Shown here: piece after piece, positions 32,732-42,260 of the stretch | How the letters are laid out: each line of letters begins with the position of its first letter | Position numbering within the stretch: the stretch's first letter is position 1 | Source: Armatimonadota bacterium | GTDB taxonomy: Bacteria; Armatimonadota; Fimbriimonadia; Fimbriimonadales; Fimbriimonadaceae | Assembly (NCBI GenBank): GCA_023392285.1 | Contig: JAEVZK010000143.1 | Location: 1 to 46,291 of the forward strand | Reading direction: 5' to 3' | Length of the DNA: 46,291 nucleotides | The notes under the pieces: model-generated | What the model saw: only the letters and a program-made list of their open reading frames with translations | Databases searched by the model: none | What the model was told of the DNA's origin: nothing | Translations under genes and position numbers: made by a program

Positions 32732-35700
32732 TCAATCTCCCCAGCTGTCAAGGAATTCCTCAAGTTCAGCCTCGGAGTCAACATTAAACATTCCCATCTG
32801 GGCCGCAACCTCATCTTCGTGAGTCCACACAAACTCTTCCGGCGCGTCGATGTTCTCAGCTCGCGCCTTTGTTCGCAGTCCATCATAGTCTTGCTGCGCT
32901 TCGATCCAATCTCCCATTAGAGGGATTGTCAAGGAGTAGGTGTCAAGGTGCCCGTCGAAATCGATGAGTTCAAGCTCCCGTAGAAAATCTATATCTTCGA
33001 TCAGAGCTGCTTCAGAGACGTCCATACCCTCTTGAGTCAAGTGCTCACGCAATAGCGCGAGAGTTACCGGATCAGTGCCCTTCGAGAGGCCACCGGTCAG
33101 AGCAAGAAGGAATCTTCTTCGGTCGGATCCTGCATAGTCCCAGAGACTTGAGAAGTGCTCCCATCCAAGGATGAGGTCCTGGCCAGCCCTCTTGACAAGC
33201 TCCAGGCTGACGGTTCTGGCCTTTAGATCAGCGGCAATGTCAAACACTCGGTTGCAAAGGCACTGCAGCACGAATGGCTGACAGGCAGACACCTTAATGA
33301 GATGATCTACAGCCTCTCGAGCATAGGTGAGTCGCCCCTTAACGGGATCGACAATCAGACGCCGCGCAGCTTCCTCATCGAGTGCCGTGACTCCCTCGCG
33401 AGTGCCTAATCCGTACAAAGCCGACCAATACTCGTCGCGCAATCGCCTCATGCGTCTCGACCCTGTTAGGATGGCCGAGAAACGCGGGTAGCTCTGCACG
33501 AGAAAACGGATGTTTTCCGGCACTTGGGGGGATGTCACCCCATTCTCAATGCCTTCTTGGAGCTTGTCGAACTCGTCGAGCATCAACAGTAGTCCCAGGC
33601 TCTGATTCTCAAGAAGCTCAAGTACTTGTTCTACATATTCTTTGAGGTCGGAGAAAGGAGCTTCTTCAGAAATGCCTTCTCGGCACGCTCGTGCGATGCC
33701 GATCCCCTTCGGCGGCAGAATTGCGCCGTTCGGCAAAGGGGTTTCGAGCCCGAGCAGCTGAACGCTCTTTGCGATGCTTGATGCGATTACTCGGAAGACT
33801 TCTGCCGTGGGAACCCCAGCTGCATCCCTGCTGCCCTCCGCTCCTTGGAGGCTGCAATAGACACCGAGCCACCCGGGCACGCCATCTCTGCCAGCTAAGT
33901 GCCAAAGTATTGAGGATTTGCCGGCCCTGCGGTTACCCTCCAGCAGAATCACGTTTCCGCTTCGAGAGACGGTGCGCCGAATCGTCTCAAGCAGTTCTTC
34001 GCGGCCAAAGAAGACGTCGGCCCGATCCGGGCGCACCGGGTCTCCACAGACATACGGACTTGCCCCTATGTCCTCACTCGAAGTAAGTACCGGGGATTCC
34101 TTCGCTTGAACCTCAAATGCGACTTCACGCTTGCCCTTGACCTTCCGGCCGTCAAGCGATTCACCCATCCAACTGATCTCAAGGTGAAAACTCCGGCTTT
34201 CCTCGGCGACATGGCCTTCGAACTGGACAGCCGTTGACCGCCCTTCCGCTAAAAAGGGAATGGCAGTTTCACCCCAGTCAGGGTTGCTCCTAAACTGAAG
34301 GCCGCGCAGAGGTAGAGCGCCATCGTTGGTCACTTTCACGTGGACAAGGTTGTAATCGCCGGCCCAGATAACCTCCGAATCCTCTGTTGAGAAGCTAATC
34401 GCGACGTCCGAGGCAAGCGCCTCGATTGCCGCAGATAGATACCGTTGAAAGGATTGGGTCAGGTTTCTTGCCCGCGCACCTTGGGCATCGCGGCCACTTA
34501 CCAGCTGATCCGCCTTCGCCAAGCCAGCTGCCGCGTCCTGGAAAATCGAAAGCATGCTCGCCCCTTTTGGCACAAACTCGATCCCTTGAAGTCTGCTGAG
34601 GGCTTCGTAAATTGTGAGTAACCAGGGTGCGAGCGCCTCGACCTCTTGAGCATGGGCAGCGCGGTTTCGAAGCGATCGTAACTCTGAAAGCCACCTTTGA
34701 AACGGCTGAAAATTGAGGGGTTCCGTTATGGCTCCGCCGTCTGGCGGCATAGCGCGTAGAGTTGACTCGATCCATTGACTTAGTGGGTCACGCTGTGATG
34801 CTCCCGAAAGCAGCGCCAGGAAGCCAAGTGCGTCGGTTTCTTGATCACGAAACTGCTCCGCTATGCTGCGCTGAACCCTTAGCGGTGGAGTTGGCACCGG
34901 GAGCTCACGTAGCACCCTGATCGGCAGGTGCTGGATCGTTGAGCCGGTGGCTTGGTCACTTAGCCAAGTGCGACACTCCGGGCTATTTAAGAATGCCAGC
35001 AAATAGTGCTGGTCAATCTGTTCCGACTTTACGTGGATTCTGTAGAGCCCCGATGAAGCGAGAGCTCCAACTGCGCCATTGCGAACAATGCCCGACTTGC
35101 CGATGGTGCCAGATTTGGAAAGAAGAATGTCGCCGCCCTGAAGTTTCTGGCTCGCAGACACTCCTTTCAGATTGCCAGGGATCCACGCAGATGCCCTCGA
35201 CGCTACTCCGCGGTCAATGTCCTTCGTTCGCAGCAACGGGATTAGGCCCTCATCAGGTTGAGGTGACATGTCTTGTGACTTGACCGAGATTCCTCCTTGG
35301 ATAACTGCCAATTCACCTAAGGGCACGACAGGAAGCTGTTTTGCGACACGATGCAGGACCTCATGGAAGTCGCTCTGACCTCTCCGCTTGACGGTAAGGT
35401 CCCATTCTAAGCGTGCGATTTCCTCGTCAGAGACTGTCCATGCGATATCTGAAGGTGCACGGGAATGGAACGCCTCGACGATCTGCGAGATGCCAGCATC
35501 TGAAAGAACCTTCCCCTTCGACTGGCGCGAATGTTCGAAGAGAGACTCGCCGTCTATGAATCGCACCAAGTGGCTATGATCAACCCGTCGGATCAACAGA
35601 ATGCTTGTTTGAATCCCTGCGTACGGCTCAAAGGCTCCGCTTCCAAGGGAAATCACTGCTTCGAGCCCGTTGTGCTGCATGAGCCATCGGCGGAACTCTC

Positions 35701-36679
35701 GATCGGCCCCACCCCTGAACAACAGCCCTTGCGGGACAACAATAGCAGCACGTCCGCCAGGCTTCAGCTGGCCCAGCGCGTGTTGGATGAACAGGGCCGT
35801 GACATCGTTAGTACGGACTGGATAATGGCCGAGGCCGATAGGCTCTATTCGACGACCAAACGGCGGATTCGCGAGAATGACATCATAGCCGCCGTGAACG
35901 GGATCCAGCTTGTGATCTCGCTCAAGACTGTTACCCAGGGCCAACTGAGGATCGGAAACACCGGAAAGGATCACTCGAGCGAAGCCGATGACAAGCATTC
36001 GCAGGTTAGCCTCGATTCCTGAAATCCGGAGTGGAGAGTCTGCTCGCAAGCGACCGATCTCCGTCTGCGCTGCCCGCACATATTCTGCGGCAGCAGTTAG
36101 CAAGCCCGCGGAACCAAAGCAAGGATCGTAGACGCTCTCACCCGCGACAGGGGCAACAAGTCCAACCATAAGCTGCGAGATGCTCTTCGGCGTCCGGAAT
36201 TCACCGATCGCGTTCTTCGACGAGGTGTCAAGCAGAACGTCAAGCTGGTCAAGAAGCTCAAAGCGATCCGAAGGAGTTTCGAACGGCTGTTCAGCTAACC
36301 ACCTGACCAATATTGTCCTTGACCACTCATCGATCCCCGTCAGCTCATGCACACCGTCCCACACGTAGGCAAGGGCACCATGGGAGCTCGATACCTTGGC
36401 CTGCGACAGGTCCAAGCCGGCCTTGAGGTCGTCGAGTCGTTGGCGCAGTTCCTCGCCCGACAAATGCGACCAACTTCTCCAGTGAAATGAGGCGTCAAGC
36501 ACCGGGGCGAAGGGCTTATCCTCAAATCCGGCGATCGCCTCGTCTTCCGCCTCTCGAAAGTCCGCCCAGCGCAGAAGTATCAACGTGGAGAGTAGATACG
36601 CTATCCGCTCAGCCTGCAACCCACTCGGGCTTAGAGCGTCCAGAAGAGTTGCAACTGCAGGAAGGGGCTGCGTAGACAT
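32732..36679 (-). CDS. Fusion: N6-adenine methylase + TRD + HEPN-like helices + beta-sandwich + AAA/STAND ATPase
   Basis: 1315-aa multidomain protein. Residues 1-150 are an HsdM-like helical N-domain. Residues 155-430 are an N6-adenine methylase with SAM motif DPCFGSAG (185-192) and catalytic NPPF (271-274). Residues 451-610 are one type I-style target recognition domain (GDILLSKSGTIGKSG, PIRVLRELPVPTPP). Residues 655-765 are helical, with RNRAAH at 671-676 fitting the HEPN RNase pattern R-x4-H. Residues 760-858 look like a CARDB/Ig-like beta-sandwich. Residues 885-1150 are an AAA/STAND ATPase: FFGRE, Walker A GNRRAGKS (915-922), Walker B LLMLDEFDK (1031-1039). Winged-helix and acidic tails follow. 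It starts at the ATG overlapping the preceding TAA. A DNA-modifying, DNA-recognising ATPase in one chain is unusual; it may sense unmodified phage DNA. That is inference. Confidence 0.88.
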   Translation of the reverse strand: MSTQPLPAVATLLDALSPSGLQAERIAYLLSTLILLRWADFREAEDEAIAGFEDKPFAPVLDASFHWRSWSHLSGEELRQRLDDLKAGLDLSQAKVSSSHGALAYVWDGVHELTGIDEWSRTILVRWLAEQPFETPSDRFELLDQLDVLLDTSSKNAIGEFRTPKSISQLMVGLVAPVAGESVYDPCFGSAGLLTAAAEYVRAAQTEIGRLRADSPLRISGIEANLRMLVIGFARVILSGVSDPQLALGNSLERDHKLDPVHGGYDVILANPPFGRRIEPIGLGHYPVRTNDVTALFIQHALGQLKPGGRAAIVVPQGLLFRGGADREFRRWLMQHNGLEAVISLGSGAFEPYAGIQTSILLIRRVDHSHLVRFIDGESLFEHSRQSKGKVLSDAGISQIVEAFHSRAPSDIAWTVSDEEIARLEWDLTVKRRGQSDFHEVLHRVAKQLPVVPLGELAVIQGGISVKSQDMSPQPDEGLIPLLRTKDIDRGVASRASAWIPGNLKGVSASQKLQGGDILLSKSGTIGKSGIVRNGAVGALASSGLYRIHVKSEQIDQHYLLAFLNSPECRTWLSDQATGSTIQHLPIRVLRELPVPTPPLRVQRSIAEQFRDQETDALGFLALLSGASQRDPLSQWIESTLRAMPPDGGAITEPLNFQPFQRWLSELRSLRNRAAHAQEVEALAPWLLTIYEALSRLQGIEFVPKGASMLSIFQDAAAGLAKADQLVSGRDAQGARARNLTQSFQRYLSAAIEALASDVAISFSTEDSEVIWAGDYNLVHVKVTNDGALPLRGLQFRSNPDWGETAIPFLAEGRSTAVQFEGHVAEESRSFHLEISWMGESLDGRKVKGKREVAFEVQAKESPVLTSSEDIGASPYVCGDPVRPDRADVFFGREELLETIRRTVSRSGNVILLEGNRRAGKSSILWHLAGRDGVPGWLGVYCSLQGAEGSRDAAGVPTAEVFRVIASSIAKSVQLLGLETPLPNGAILPPKGIGIARACREGISEEAPFSDLKEYVEQVLELLENQSLGLLLMLDEFDKLQEGIENGVTSPQVPENIRFLVQSYPRFSAILTGSRRMRRLRDEYWSALYGLGTREGVTALDEEAARRLIVDPVKGRLTYAREAVDHLIKVSACQPFVLQCLCNRVFDIAADLKARTVSLELVKRAGQDLILGWEHFSSLWDYAGSDRRRFLLALTGGLSKGTDPVTLALLREHLTQEGMDVSEAALIEDIDFLRELELIDFDGHLDTYSLTIPLMGDWIEAQQDYDGLRTKARAENIDAPEEFVWTHEDEVAAQMGMFNVDSEAELEEFLDSWGD

Positions 36680-37194
36680 TAACTAAAGATCCCCCGCAAC
36701 GAAACTACACAAGTTGGTGCCCGCGGACCAAGATTGGCCAGAGCACGCGGAGCTGCCCGCAAACGGCGAGGCGATCCTTCGCTGTTTCGGAACGGCTGAG
36801 CCTGCAGCCAGGTGAGCATCAGCGACGCCGCTCCTTCCTTCGGCCGTACTCTCTGGAGGACGTCAGCGAGAGGGGCAAGTCGCGCTGCTTCGGAGCGAGG
36901 GCTTCCCTTCAGGCGTCTAAGCTCGGCCGGCACGAACTTCGTGAGCACGTTCTCCACTTCATCAGGAGGAAACATGCACCACACCCTCCAGTAGAGCGTG
37001 TGCGGGAGCAGGGAGTCGTACTCGGTGCCTTCGAAGTCTGCGATGGTGATCTCTTCCCACTCTTGGAAGTCGACGCAGCGGAGCACGATGAGGGCCGCCA
37101 ACAACTCGACGGCGTCGTGCGGCATTACCGCCAGATTCTGAAGTGAATTCAGCAGTGTCCATATTGGAGGCGGTGCTGCGACTGCGCCGTTCAC
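36679..37194 (-). CDS. Frameshifted, truncated copy of the methylase N-terminal domain, 171 aa
   Basis: Residues about 10-135 align with the first 135 residues of the downstream fusion: shared features include LLxxL at the start, ALIVLRCVDF against TLILLRWADF, ADFEG against AGFED, YWRVW against HWRSW, and LTWLQAQPF against VRWLAEQPF. The methylase motifs are missing. After QPF the reading frame appears shifted by one extra C at 36789-36790: removing it gives QPF-ETAKDRLAVCGQLRVL, close to the fusion's QPF-ETPSDRFELLDQLDVL. The annotated last 37 residues are therefore probably not ancestral. The stop TAA overlaps the next ATG, so translation of this remnant may still drive the fusion. It begins 4 bp after hsdS. 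Most likely it is the relic of a tandem duplication; a retained small subunit is possible. Confidence 0.72.
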   Translation of the reverse strand: MNGAVAAPPPIWTLLNSLQNLAVMPHDAVELLAALIVLRCVDFQEWEEITIADFEGTEYDSLLPHTLYWRVWCMFPPDEVENVLTKFVPAELRRLKGSPRSEAARLAPLADVLQRVRPKEGAASLMLTWLQAQPFRNSEGSPRRLRAAPRALANLGPRAPTCVVSLRGIFS

Positions 37195-37198
37195 TTCG

Positions 37199-38419
37199 TT
37201 AGAGTTCCCCCTTGAAAGCGCGGTGAAGTACTGAAGCGCGCAGCAATTTTAACTCCCCTTCTGCTGAACGAAGTGTGTCGGCGAGTTGCTTGGTGCTCCT
37301 CTCCGCGTTTTCGAACACTTCCAGCAACGACCGCTGTTCGCTAATGGGTGGGAGAGGAAAAGATATCGTCTTCAAGTTCTCGGAGTTGATGTTGAACTGA
37401 CCAGCGGATGTTCGTCGCCGCGACCGGATCTCTTCGCGCCCCCGCGAGCTGTTGAGAAAGTAAGCCGCGAACTGCGGTAGCACTCGGGACTGGTCCAGTC
37501 GGATACGAATTAGATATGAGGCAAAAGAATAGCTTTGGCCATCTCCTGGCGATTCAAAAACAGCACTGCGTCCGACCAAGTCGGGGCTGCCGTTTGTGCG
37601 CACGAACAAGATGTCGCCAGTGCTGAGCGATAACCGACGGAGTGCTGATGAATCAAGATCGCAAAACTTCAAGTCGGTGAGGTCAACTGAGCCCTTCGCT
37701 ACGTTTGGAATTCGGAGCACTGCGACACCCGCGGGAGCATGACTACACTTAATTGAGGTTCCGTATCGCGTATCGATCGCGATATCTCCTATTGAAACGG
37801 CCCTATGGCTGAAGCCGATTTCTTCAAAAGAAGCCTCTAAGACTGAAGGTAGGGTAGCGGCTGCCTCATTAGTGGAAGCCGACTTCAACGTCTCAATCTC
37901 ATCGATACGGTCGAAGCACTCGGTAATACGAGCTACGATCCGACGCTGCTCTGCGAGGGCAGGCAGCGGCACAGGACACTTCCAAAAGTCGTCCATGGCC
38001 ACCCGCGGGAGATTGGCTCCCTGCATGTGCTGGGTGGCGAACTCCAAAAACGCCGGTGAACGCAAATAGAAGGCCAAAAACACTCGATCGAGCTTCTCTG
38101 GATCGGGCCGAAGAGGGATTAACTCACTTGTGCCGACGCCAGGGGAATCCGGCACCACAACCTTGTTTAAGTAAGGGCGCAACTTGGAATAGAGAACGTT
38201 GCTGCAGTCAAACGCACACTTCGACGACCCGAGCTCGGAAACCTTGAAAAAACGTCGGTTTAGAACCCTACCAGTGTGCGGCTCGATGTCTTCGAGTGAA
38301 AGATTCCATGCAACAGCCTCGCCGTCCGGAAAGCGTGCTTGCTTTACGGGCGCGACTTTCCCAATCGCTTCACATCGCCAACGTGCCGGACACGCTGATG
38401 TTGGTTGTGACCCGATCAT
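37199..38419 (-). CDS. hsdS: Type I restriction specificity subunit HsdS
   Basis: 406-aa subunit that recognises the bipartite DNA target for the HsdM2HsdS methylase and the HsdR-containing nuclease. It has two target recognition domains, about residues 10-175 (with NVLYSKLRPYLNKVV, PVPLPALAEQRRIVARI) and about 205-375 (GDILFVRTNGSPDLVGRSAVF, FPLPPISEQRSLLEVF), each followed by the conserved helix. The standard length and the PLPxxxEQR signatures make this a firm call. The start ATG overlaps the hsdM stop (ATGA), and the stop is 4 bp before the truncated methylase fragment. The target sequence cannot be read from the protein. Confidence 0.93.
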   Translation of the reverse strand: MIGSQPTSACPARWRCEAIGKVAPVKQARFPDGEAVAWNLSLEDIEPHTGRVLNRRFFKVSELGSSKCAFDCSNVLYSKLRPYLNKVVVPDSPGVGTSELIPLRPDPEKLDRVFLAFYLRSPAFLEFATQHMQGANLPRVAMDDFWKCPVPLPALAEQRRIVARITECFDRIDEIETLKSASTNEAAATLPSVLEASFEEIGFSHRAVSIGDIAIDTRYGTSIKCSHAPAGVAVLRIPNVAKGSVDLTDLKFCDLDSSALRRLSLSTGDILFVRTNGSPDLVGRSAVFESPGDGQSYSFASYLIRIRLDQSRVLPQFAAYFLNSSRGREEIRSRRRTSAGQFNINSENLKTISFPLPPISEQRSLLEVFENAERSTKQLADTLRSAEGELKLLRASVLHRAFKGEL

Positions 38420-39885
38420 TTCAGGAGAGCCTCCAACTCGTCAAGGAGATTCAGCACACGTTCTTCCTTAGTCTTGATCGATTCGATCAGGTCCAGGGGG
38501 GATCGGTGTTCATCGCCCCCTCTTCGATATGGATTCTTCGCAGATAGATCGTAACCATGCTCAGCGATCTCGTCCGCCGTCAGCGACCAAGAAACATCGC
38601 TATCCTCTTGAAGAGATTGCTTGGCTATGAAATCGGGGAGCTGACTTCCTTCGATTGGGCGCCGGGTTTGCTTGAGTTCATAGCCATCGTTCGTGAGCTC
38701 GTAAAACCAAACCGACTTTGTCGCGGTCCCATCCGCGCGGCGATCAAAGAAGATCACGTTCGTCTTCACACCTGTGTAAGGGAGGAAACACCCCGCGGGC
38801 AGTGAGAGAATTGTGTGCACGTCAAAGTGCTCGAGCAGCAGCTTTCTCACTTTCTGGTCCGGACCACCTCGGAATAGGACGCCTTCTGGAATGACCACCG
38901 CTGCACGCCCACCTTTGGCCAAATTCGCCATCACGTGCTGCAGGAAGAGACACTCCGTGGCCGCGCTCCGAACCTGGAAGTTCGTCTCGAGCTCGGACGC
39001 CATCTTTCCGCCATAGGGTGGATTGGTGAGGATGACGTTGTACTTTCTATCCTCGCCTACGTTTGTGGTGTGCACCTCGAGCGTGTTCGCTAATTCAAGG
39101 TTGGCGCCTTCGATGCCGTGGAGGATCATGTTCATCGTGCCGAGCAGGTACGTCAAGGGCTTCAGCTCGATGCCGTAGAAGCTCTCATCCTGCAGTTGGC
39201 GGAGCTGCTCAGAACTCAGGTTGCTGTGACGCCGAATGTAATCCGCCGCCTCTCCAAGGAAGCCTGCCGTGCCAAAGCATGGGTCGTAAATGCGCTCGCC
39301 AGCTTTTGGCTTCACCACCTCGACCATGGCGCGGATGATATGACGCTGCGTATAGAATTCGCCGGCGTAGCCAGCGGAGTCTGCGGCTACCCGCTTTAGC
39401 AGGTCTTCGTAGATCTCCGACAGCACGATGACGTCCGTCTCACTACTGAAGTGCAACCGATCAACCTGCTGCACGACGCGCGCAAACGAGGTGCCACGCC
39501 TGCAGTAGTTCCGCACGTTCTGGAAGATGCGCTGGAAGCGCTGGGCGAGTGCATCATCTCCAAGCCCGATCTCCGGGTTCGTGCTGGTTAGCTTCGGCCA
39601 AAGTTCGAGGTCGACGAAGCGGAGCAGCTCATCCGGACGGTCGGTGTTCTTGGCCCAAGATGACCACGCGAACTTGCCCTTCAGCCGGCGCTCGTATGTG
39701 GTGTCGTTGAACTCGGCTTCTTGCTCGAGACGGTTCTCCGTCTCGTCGAATGCCTTGAGGAAGAACAGCCAAGCGAGCTGCTCCACATAGTTGCGTGCAT
39801 CTACGCCCTCCTGATTGAGCTGATCGCAGGCGTTCTTGACGATCTGCTGGACTTCTTGTCGACGATGATCTGAGGTTGCTGTCAT
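38416..39885 (-). CDS. hsdM: Type I restriction-modification DNA methylase subunit HsdM
   Basis: 489-aa N6-adenine methylase. The helical N-domain (EQLAWLFFLKAFDE, FAWSSWA) is followed by the catalytic domain with SAM motif DPCFGTAG (201-208) and NPPY (288-291). The methylase order and length match standard HsdM. It shares the DPCF..AG phrase and overall pattern with the 1315-aa fusion, so both methylases come from one broad family. The ATG at 39885 is preferred to the TTG at 39903 because homologues begin at MTATSDHRRQEV-like sequence and an in-frame GGA lies 9 nt upstream; the TTG would overlap the hsdR stop. It overlaps hsdS by 4 nt. Confidence 0.94.
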   Translation of the reverse strand: MTATSDHRRQEVQQIVKNACDQLNQEGVDARNYVEQLAWLFFLKAFDETENRLEQEAEFNDTTYERRLKGKFAWSSWAKNTDRPDELLRFVDLELWPKLTSTNPEIGLGDDALAQRFQRIFQNVRNYCRRGTSFARVVQQVDRLHFSSETDVIVLSEIYEDLLKRVAADSAGYAGEFYTQRHIIRAMVEVVKPKAGERIYDPCFGTAGFLGEAADYIRRHSNLSSEQLRQLQDESFYGIELKPLTYLLGTMNMILHGIEGANLELANTLEVHTTNVGEDRKYNVILTNPPYGGKMASELETNFQVRSAATECLFLQHVMANLAKGGRAAVVIPEGVLFRGGPDQKVRKLLLEHFDVHTILSLPAGCFLPYTGVKTNVIFFDRRADGTATKSVWFYELTNDGYELKQTRRPIEGSQLPDFIAKQSLQEDSDVSWSLTADEIAEHGYDLSAKNPYRRGGDEHRSPLDLIESIKTKEERVLNLLDELEALLK

Positions 39886-39899
39886 TCCTTTAAATCCAA

Positions 39900-42260
39900 T
39901 CAAGGTGTCATCGGCACATAAAGGTGCTGCTTGACGAGCTCGAGATCCGCTTTGAGCTTCTGTGCACCTTGTGGGCCGCCGTAGTTTCGGGTGAGCGTCT
40001 GGAAGCTGCCGAACTGCTCTACAAATTGAGGAGCGCTGTACGTGCGGGCCTGCTCGAGATCATCGATGCCGTACAGAGCGTAATGGTCGAGGCTGGTCTG
40101 CCAGAAGCGATGCTTGAAATTGTTGCCGTAGTCGGCTCGATCCTCGGCGACCTTCAGCTCGCCGTAGTCTGCCCGCGGCTCCAGAACGAGGAGCTCAGCG
40201 GTTGGACCGATGATGCCACGAAGCTTCTCCAGGTCTTCCTCCCAGAGTCGCACCACGCGATCATGTCTTGTCGGCACGATCGCCAGGTCAAACCCCACTT
40301 TCGCCAGGACGTCCACTTCATCCGCGTCAGGCAGTTCGAAGTAGTGCCGGAAAGCCGCAGAATAGATGTCGTGATCGCTGAGCTCTTCGCGAAGCTCGCG
40401 TCGGCTCTCTTTGTTGACCCACAGAGCGAGCAATTCATCCAGCGAGGCCGTGATTGAGCTCCGAATGAAGTCCTTCGACTGCTCCGTGTACTCCTCAAAC
40501 GGGATCTTGCTGCCGTCGGCGAGGCAGACGTATCTGTTCGTCGTCGACACCACGACCGACACTCCCTCGCCGATCGGCTTCGGCCGCGAGTCTTCGTCGG
40601 TCTTCTTCGGCTTGGACTTCGACTGCGTACCCTTCTGCTTGTTGGCAGGATGGCCGTCGAACTCGGTATCTTCCAGTTGGCTGGCGCCCGAGTAGTCGAA
40701 TATGGTGAAGTACCGCTTGTCGATGTCCGTGCAGAGACGTGTGCCCCTGCCCTTCATCTGCTTGTAGAGGATCGAGCTCTTCAACGGCCGCACGAAGACC
40801 ACGTTCTTGACGTCCGGGGCATCGAAGCCAGTCGTAAGAAGATCAACCGTCACCGCCACACGAGGTGTGCTGGGACCGATCACCGCGAAGTTACGTTCGA
40901 GCTGATGGCTGTTTCGCTCGGATCGGGTGATCCTCGCCGCATATTCGTTGTCGCCGGCAAGACGACGAAGCTCCTGCGCCATAAAGGCCGCGTGAGTGTC
41001 GTCTACGCAGAAGATGATCGACTTCTCGTCGCGAAGACCGTAACGCCCGAGCGTCTCCCATAGGTCTTCAGCAATCACCCGTGTGCGATCTGGCAAACGG
41101 ATGTCGCGCTCGAAATTGGCGGTTGTATAGCGGCGACCGTCAGGGCCGGTGAAGCCGTCTTCATCCAAGTTGGTGATCCGCTCTTCAAGCAGATACGGGA
41201 CCAGATAGCCGTCTTCGATCGCCTGCTTCAGGCTGTACACGTAAGCTGGCTCGCCGAAGTATTCGTATGTGTCGCGGCGCTTTTCTTCTGCAGTCAGCGG
41301 CCTTCCACCTTCTTCTAGCTCACGCGGAGTCGCGGTGAGTCCGAGCTGCAGCGCACTGCCGAAATGTTCAAGAACGCCGAACCAATCTCCGAACCCCGAG
41401 CGATGGCATTCGTCAACGATCACCAGATCGAAGAAGTCACTGTCGAAGTGCTCGTAGACCTTCTTGCCGTCCAAGTCTTCATCGAGGTTTTGATAGTTCG
41501 CGAAGAAGACCTTGCCAACCTGGTGCTGTCCAGAAGCGACGGCTTCCTTATCGATGACCACTCGCTCGGATGCTGAGAGGGCGCTAAACGCCCGGTATGC
41601 CTGATCCTTGAGGCTATTTCTGTCCGTTAAGAACAACACGTGGTTGCGGCGCAGCGCACCGCCATTCAGCATCTTCCAGACCAACTGGAAGATCGTGAAG
41701 GTCTTGCCGGTGCCGGTTGCCATTAAGAGGAGAACGCGATCTCGGCCGCTGGCGAAGTTCCACAACGTCTTCGCGATCGCCATCTCCTGGTAAGGGCGGA
41801 CTTCTTTGCGATCGATCTGATCGTAGTAGTAGCCGGCGGCAAACACCGGTTCCCATCGGTCCCAAGCAATCTGAGCTCCTGATCGTTCGAGGATGAGCTC
41901 TGGCGTGGGAACCGAGGTGATGCGCTCGAAATCGCCGGTCTCGTTATCAGTGAGGATCCAATCGTGGCCATTGCTCGCGATCGAGTGGCGGATGATCAGT
42001 CGCTGAGCATATCGCGACGCCTGCTGCATGCCATCCGCGGCGGCCTCTCCTTCGGACTTCGCTTCCAAGATGGCGAGCGGTACCCCTCGGAAACGGAGCA
42101 GGTAGTCGGCTATGATTGCCTGACTCGGATCGTACATGTTGTCGCCGGTCAGGTTTACGCGTCCCGGTCCAATGCGGAGCTGGCGCACGAATTCCCATCC
42201 GGCGGTGCTTAATGCGGGCTCAATCAGCTCGCGACATGTTTCTCGTTCGTTCCTCGGCAT
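39900..42260 (-). CDS. hsdR: Type I restriction endonuclease subunit HsdR
   Basis: 786-aa motor-nuclease subunit that translocates and cuts unmethylated DNA. The N-terminal nuclease shows Asp52 and the E-x-K pair Glu66/Lys68 (ILEAK). The SF2 helicase core has Walker A ATGTGKT (181-187), DEAH-like DECH (283-286), SALQLGLTATP and LLTTGFDAP plus MKGRGTR near the end of the second RecA domain. A linker of Lys/Ser residues (about 540) and a helical C-terminal domain follow. All catalytic motifs look intact. Its ATG overlaps the rmuC stop (TGATG), and its stop is just before hsdM. Length is typical of short type I HsdR proteins. Confidence 0.94.
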   Translation of the reverse strand: MPRNERETCRELIEPALSTAGWEFVRQLRIGPGRVNLTGDNMYDPSQAIIADYLLRFRGVPLAILEAKSEGEAAADGMQQASRYAQRLIIRHSIASNGHDWILTDNETGDFERITSVPTPELILERSGAQIAWDRWEPVFAAGYYYDQIDRKEVRPYQEMAIAKTLWNFASGRDRVLLLMATGTGKTFTIFQLVWKMLNGGALRRNHVLFLTDRNSLKDQAYRAFSALSASERVVIDKEAVASGQHQVGKVFFANYQNLDEDLDGKKVYEHFDSDFFDLVIVDECHRSGFGDWFGVLEHFGSALQLGLTATPRELEEGGRPLTAEEKRRDTYEYFGEPAYVYSLKQAIEDGYLVPYLLEERITNLDEDGFTGPDGRRYTTANFERDIRLPDRTRVIAEDLWETLGRYGLRDEKSIIFCVDDTHAAFMAQELRRLAGDNEYAARITRSERNSHQLERNFAVIGPSTPRVAVTVDLLTTGFDAPDVKNVVFVRPLKSSILYKQMKGRGTRLCTDIDKRYFTIFDYSGASQLEDTEFDGHPANKQKGTQSKSKPKKTDEDSRPKPIGEGVSVVVSTTNRYVCLADGSKIPFEEYTEQSKDFIRSSITASLDELLALWVNKESRRELREELSDHDIYSAAFRHYFELPDADEVDVLAKVGFDLAIVPTRHDRVVRLWEEDLEKLRGIIGPTAELLVLEPRADYGELKVAEDRADYGNNFKHRFWQTSLDHYALYGIDDLEQARTYSAPQFVEQFGSFQTLTRNYGGPQGAQKLKADLELVKQHLYVPMTP

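Noticed and set aside
39885..39903. TTG at 39903 as hsdM start
   Set aside because: It adds six residues before a good ATG and would overlap the hsdR stop; kept only as an alternative.
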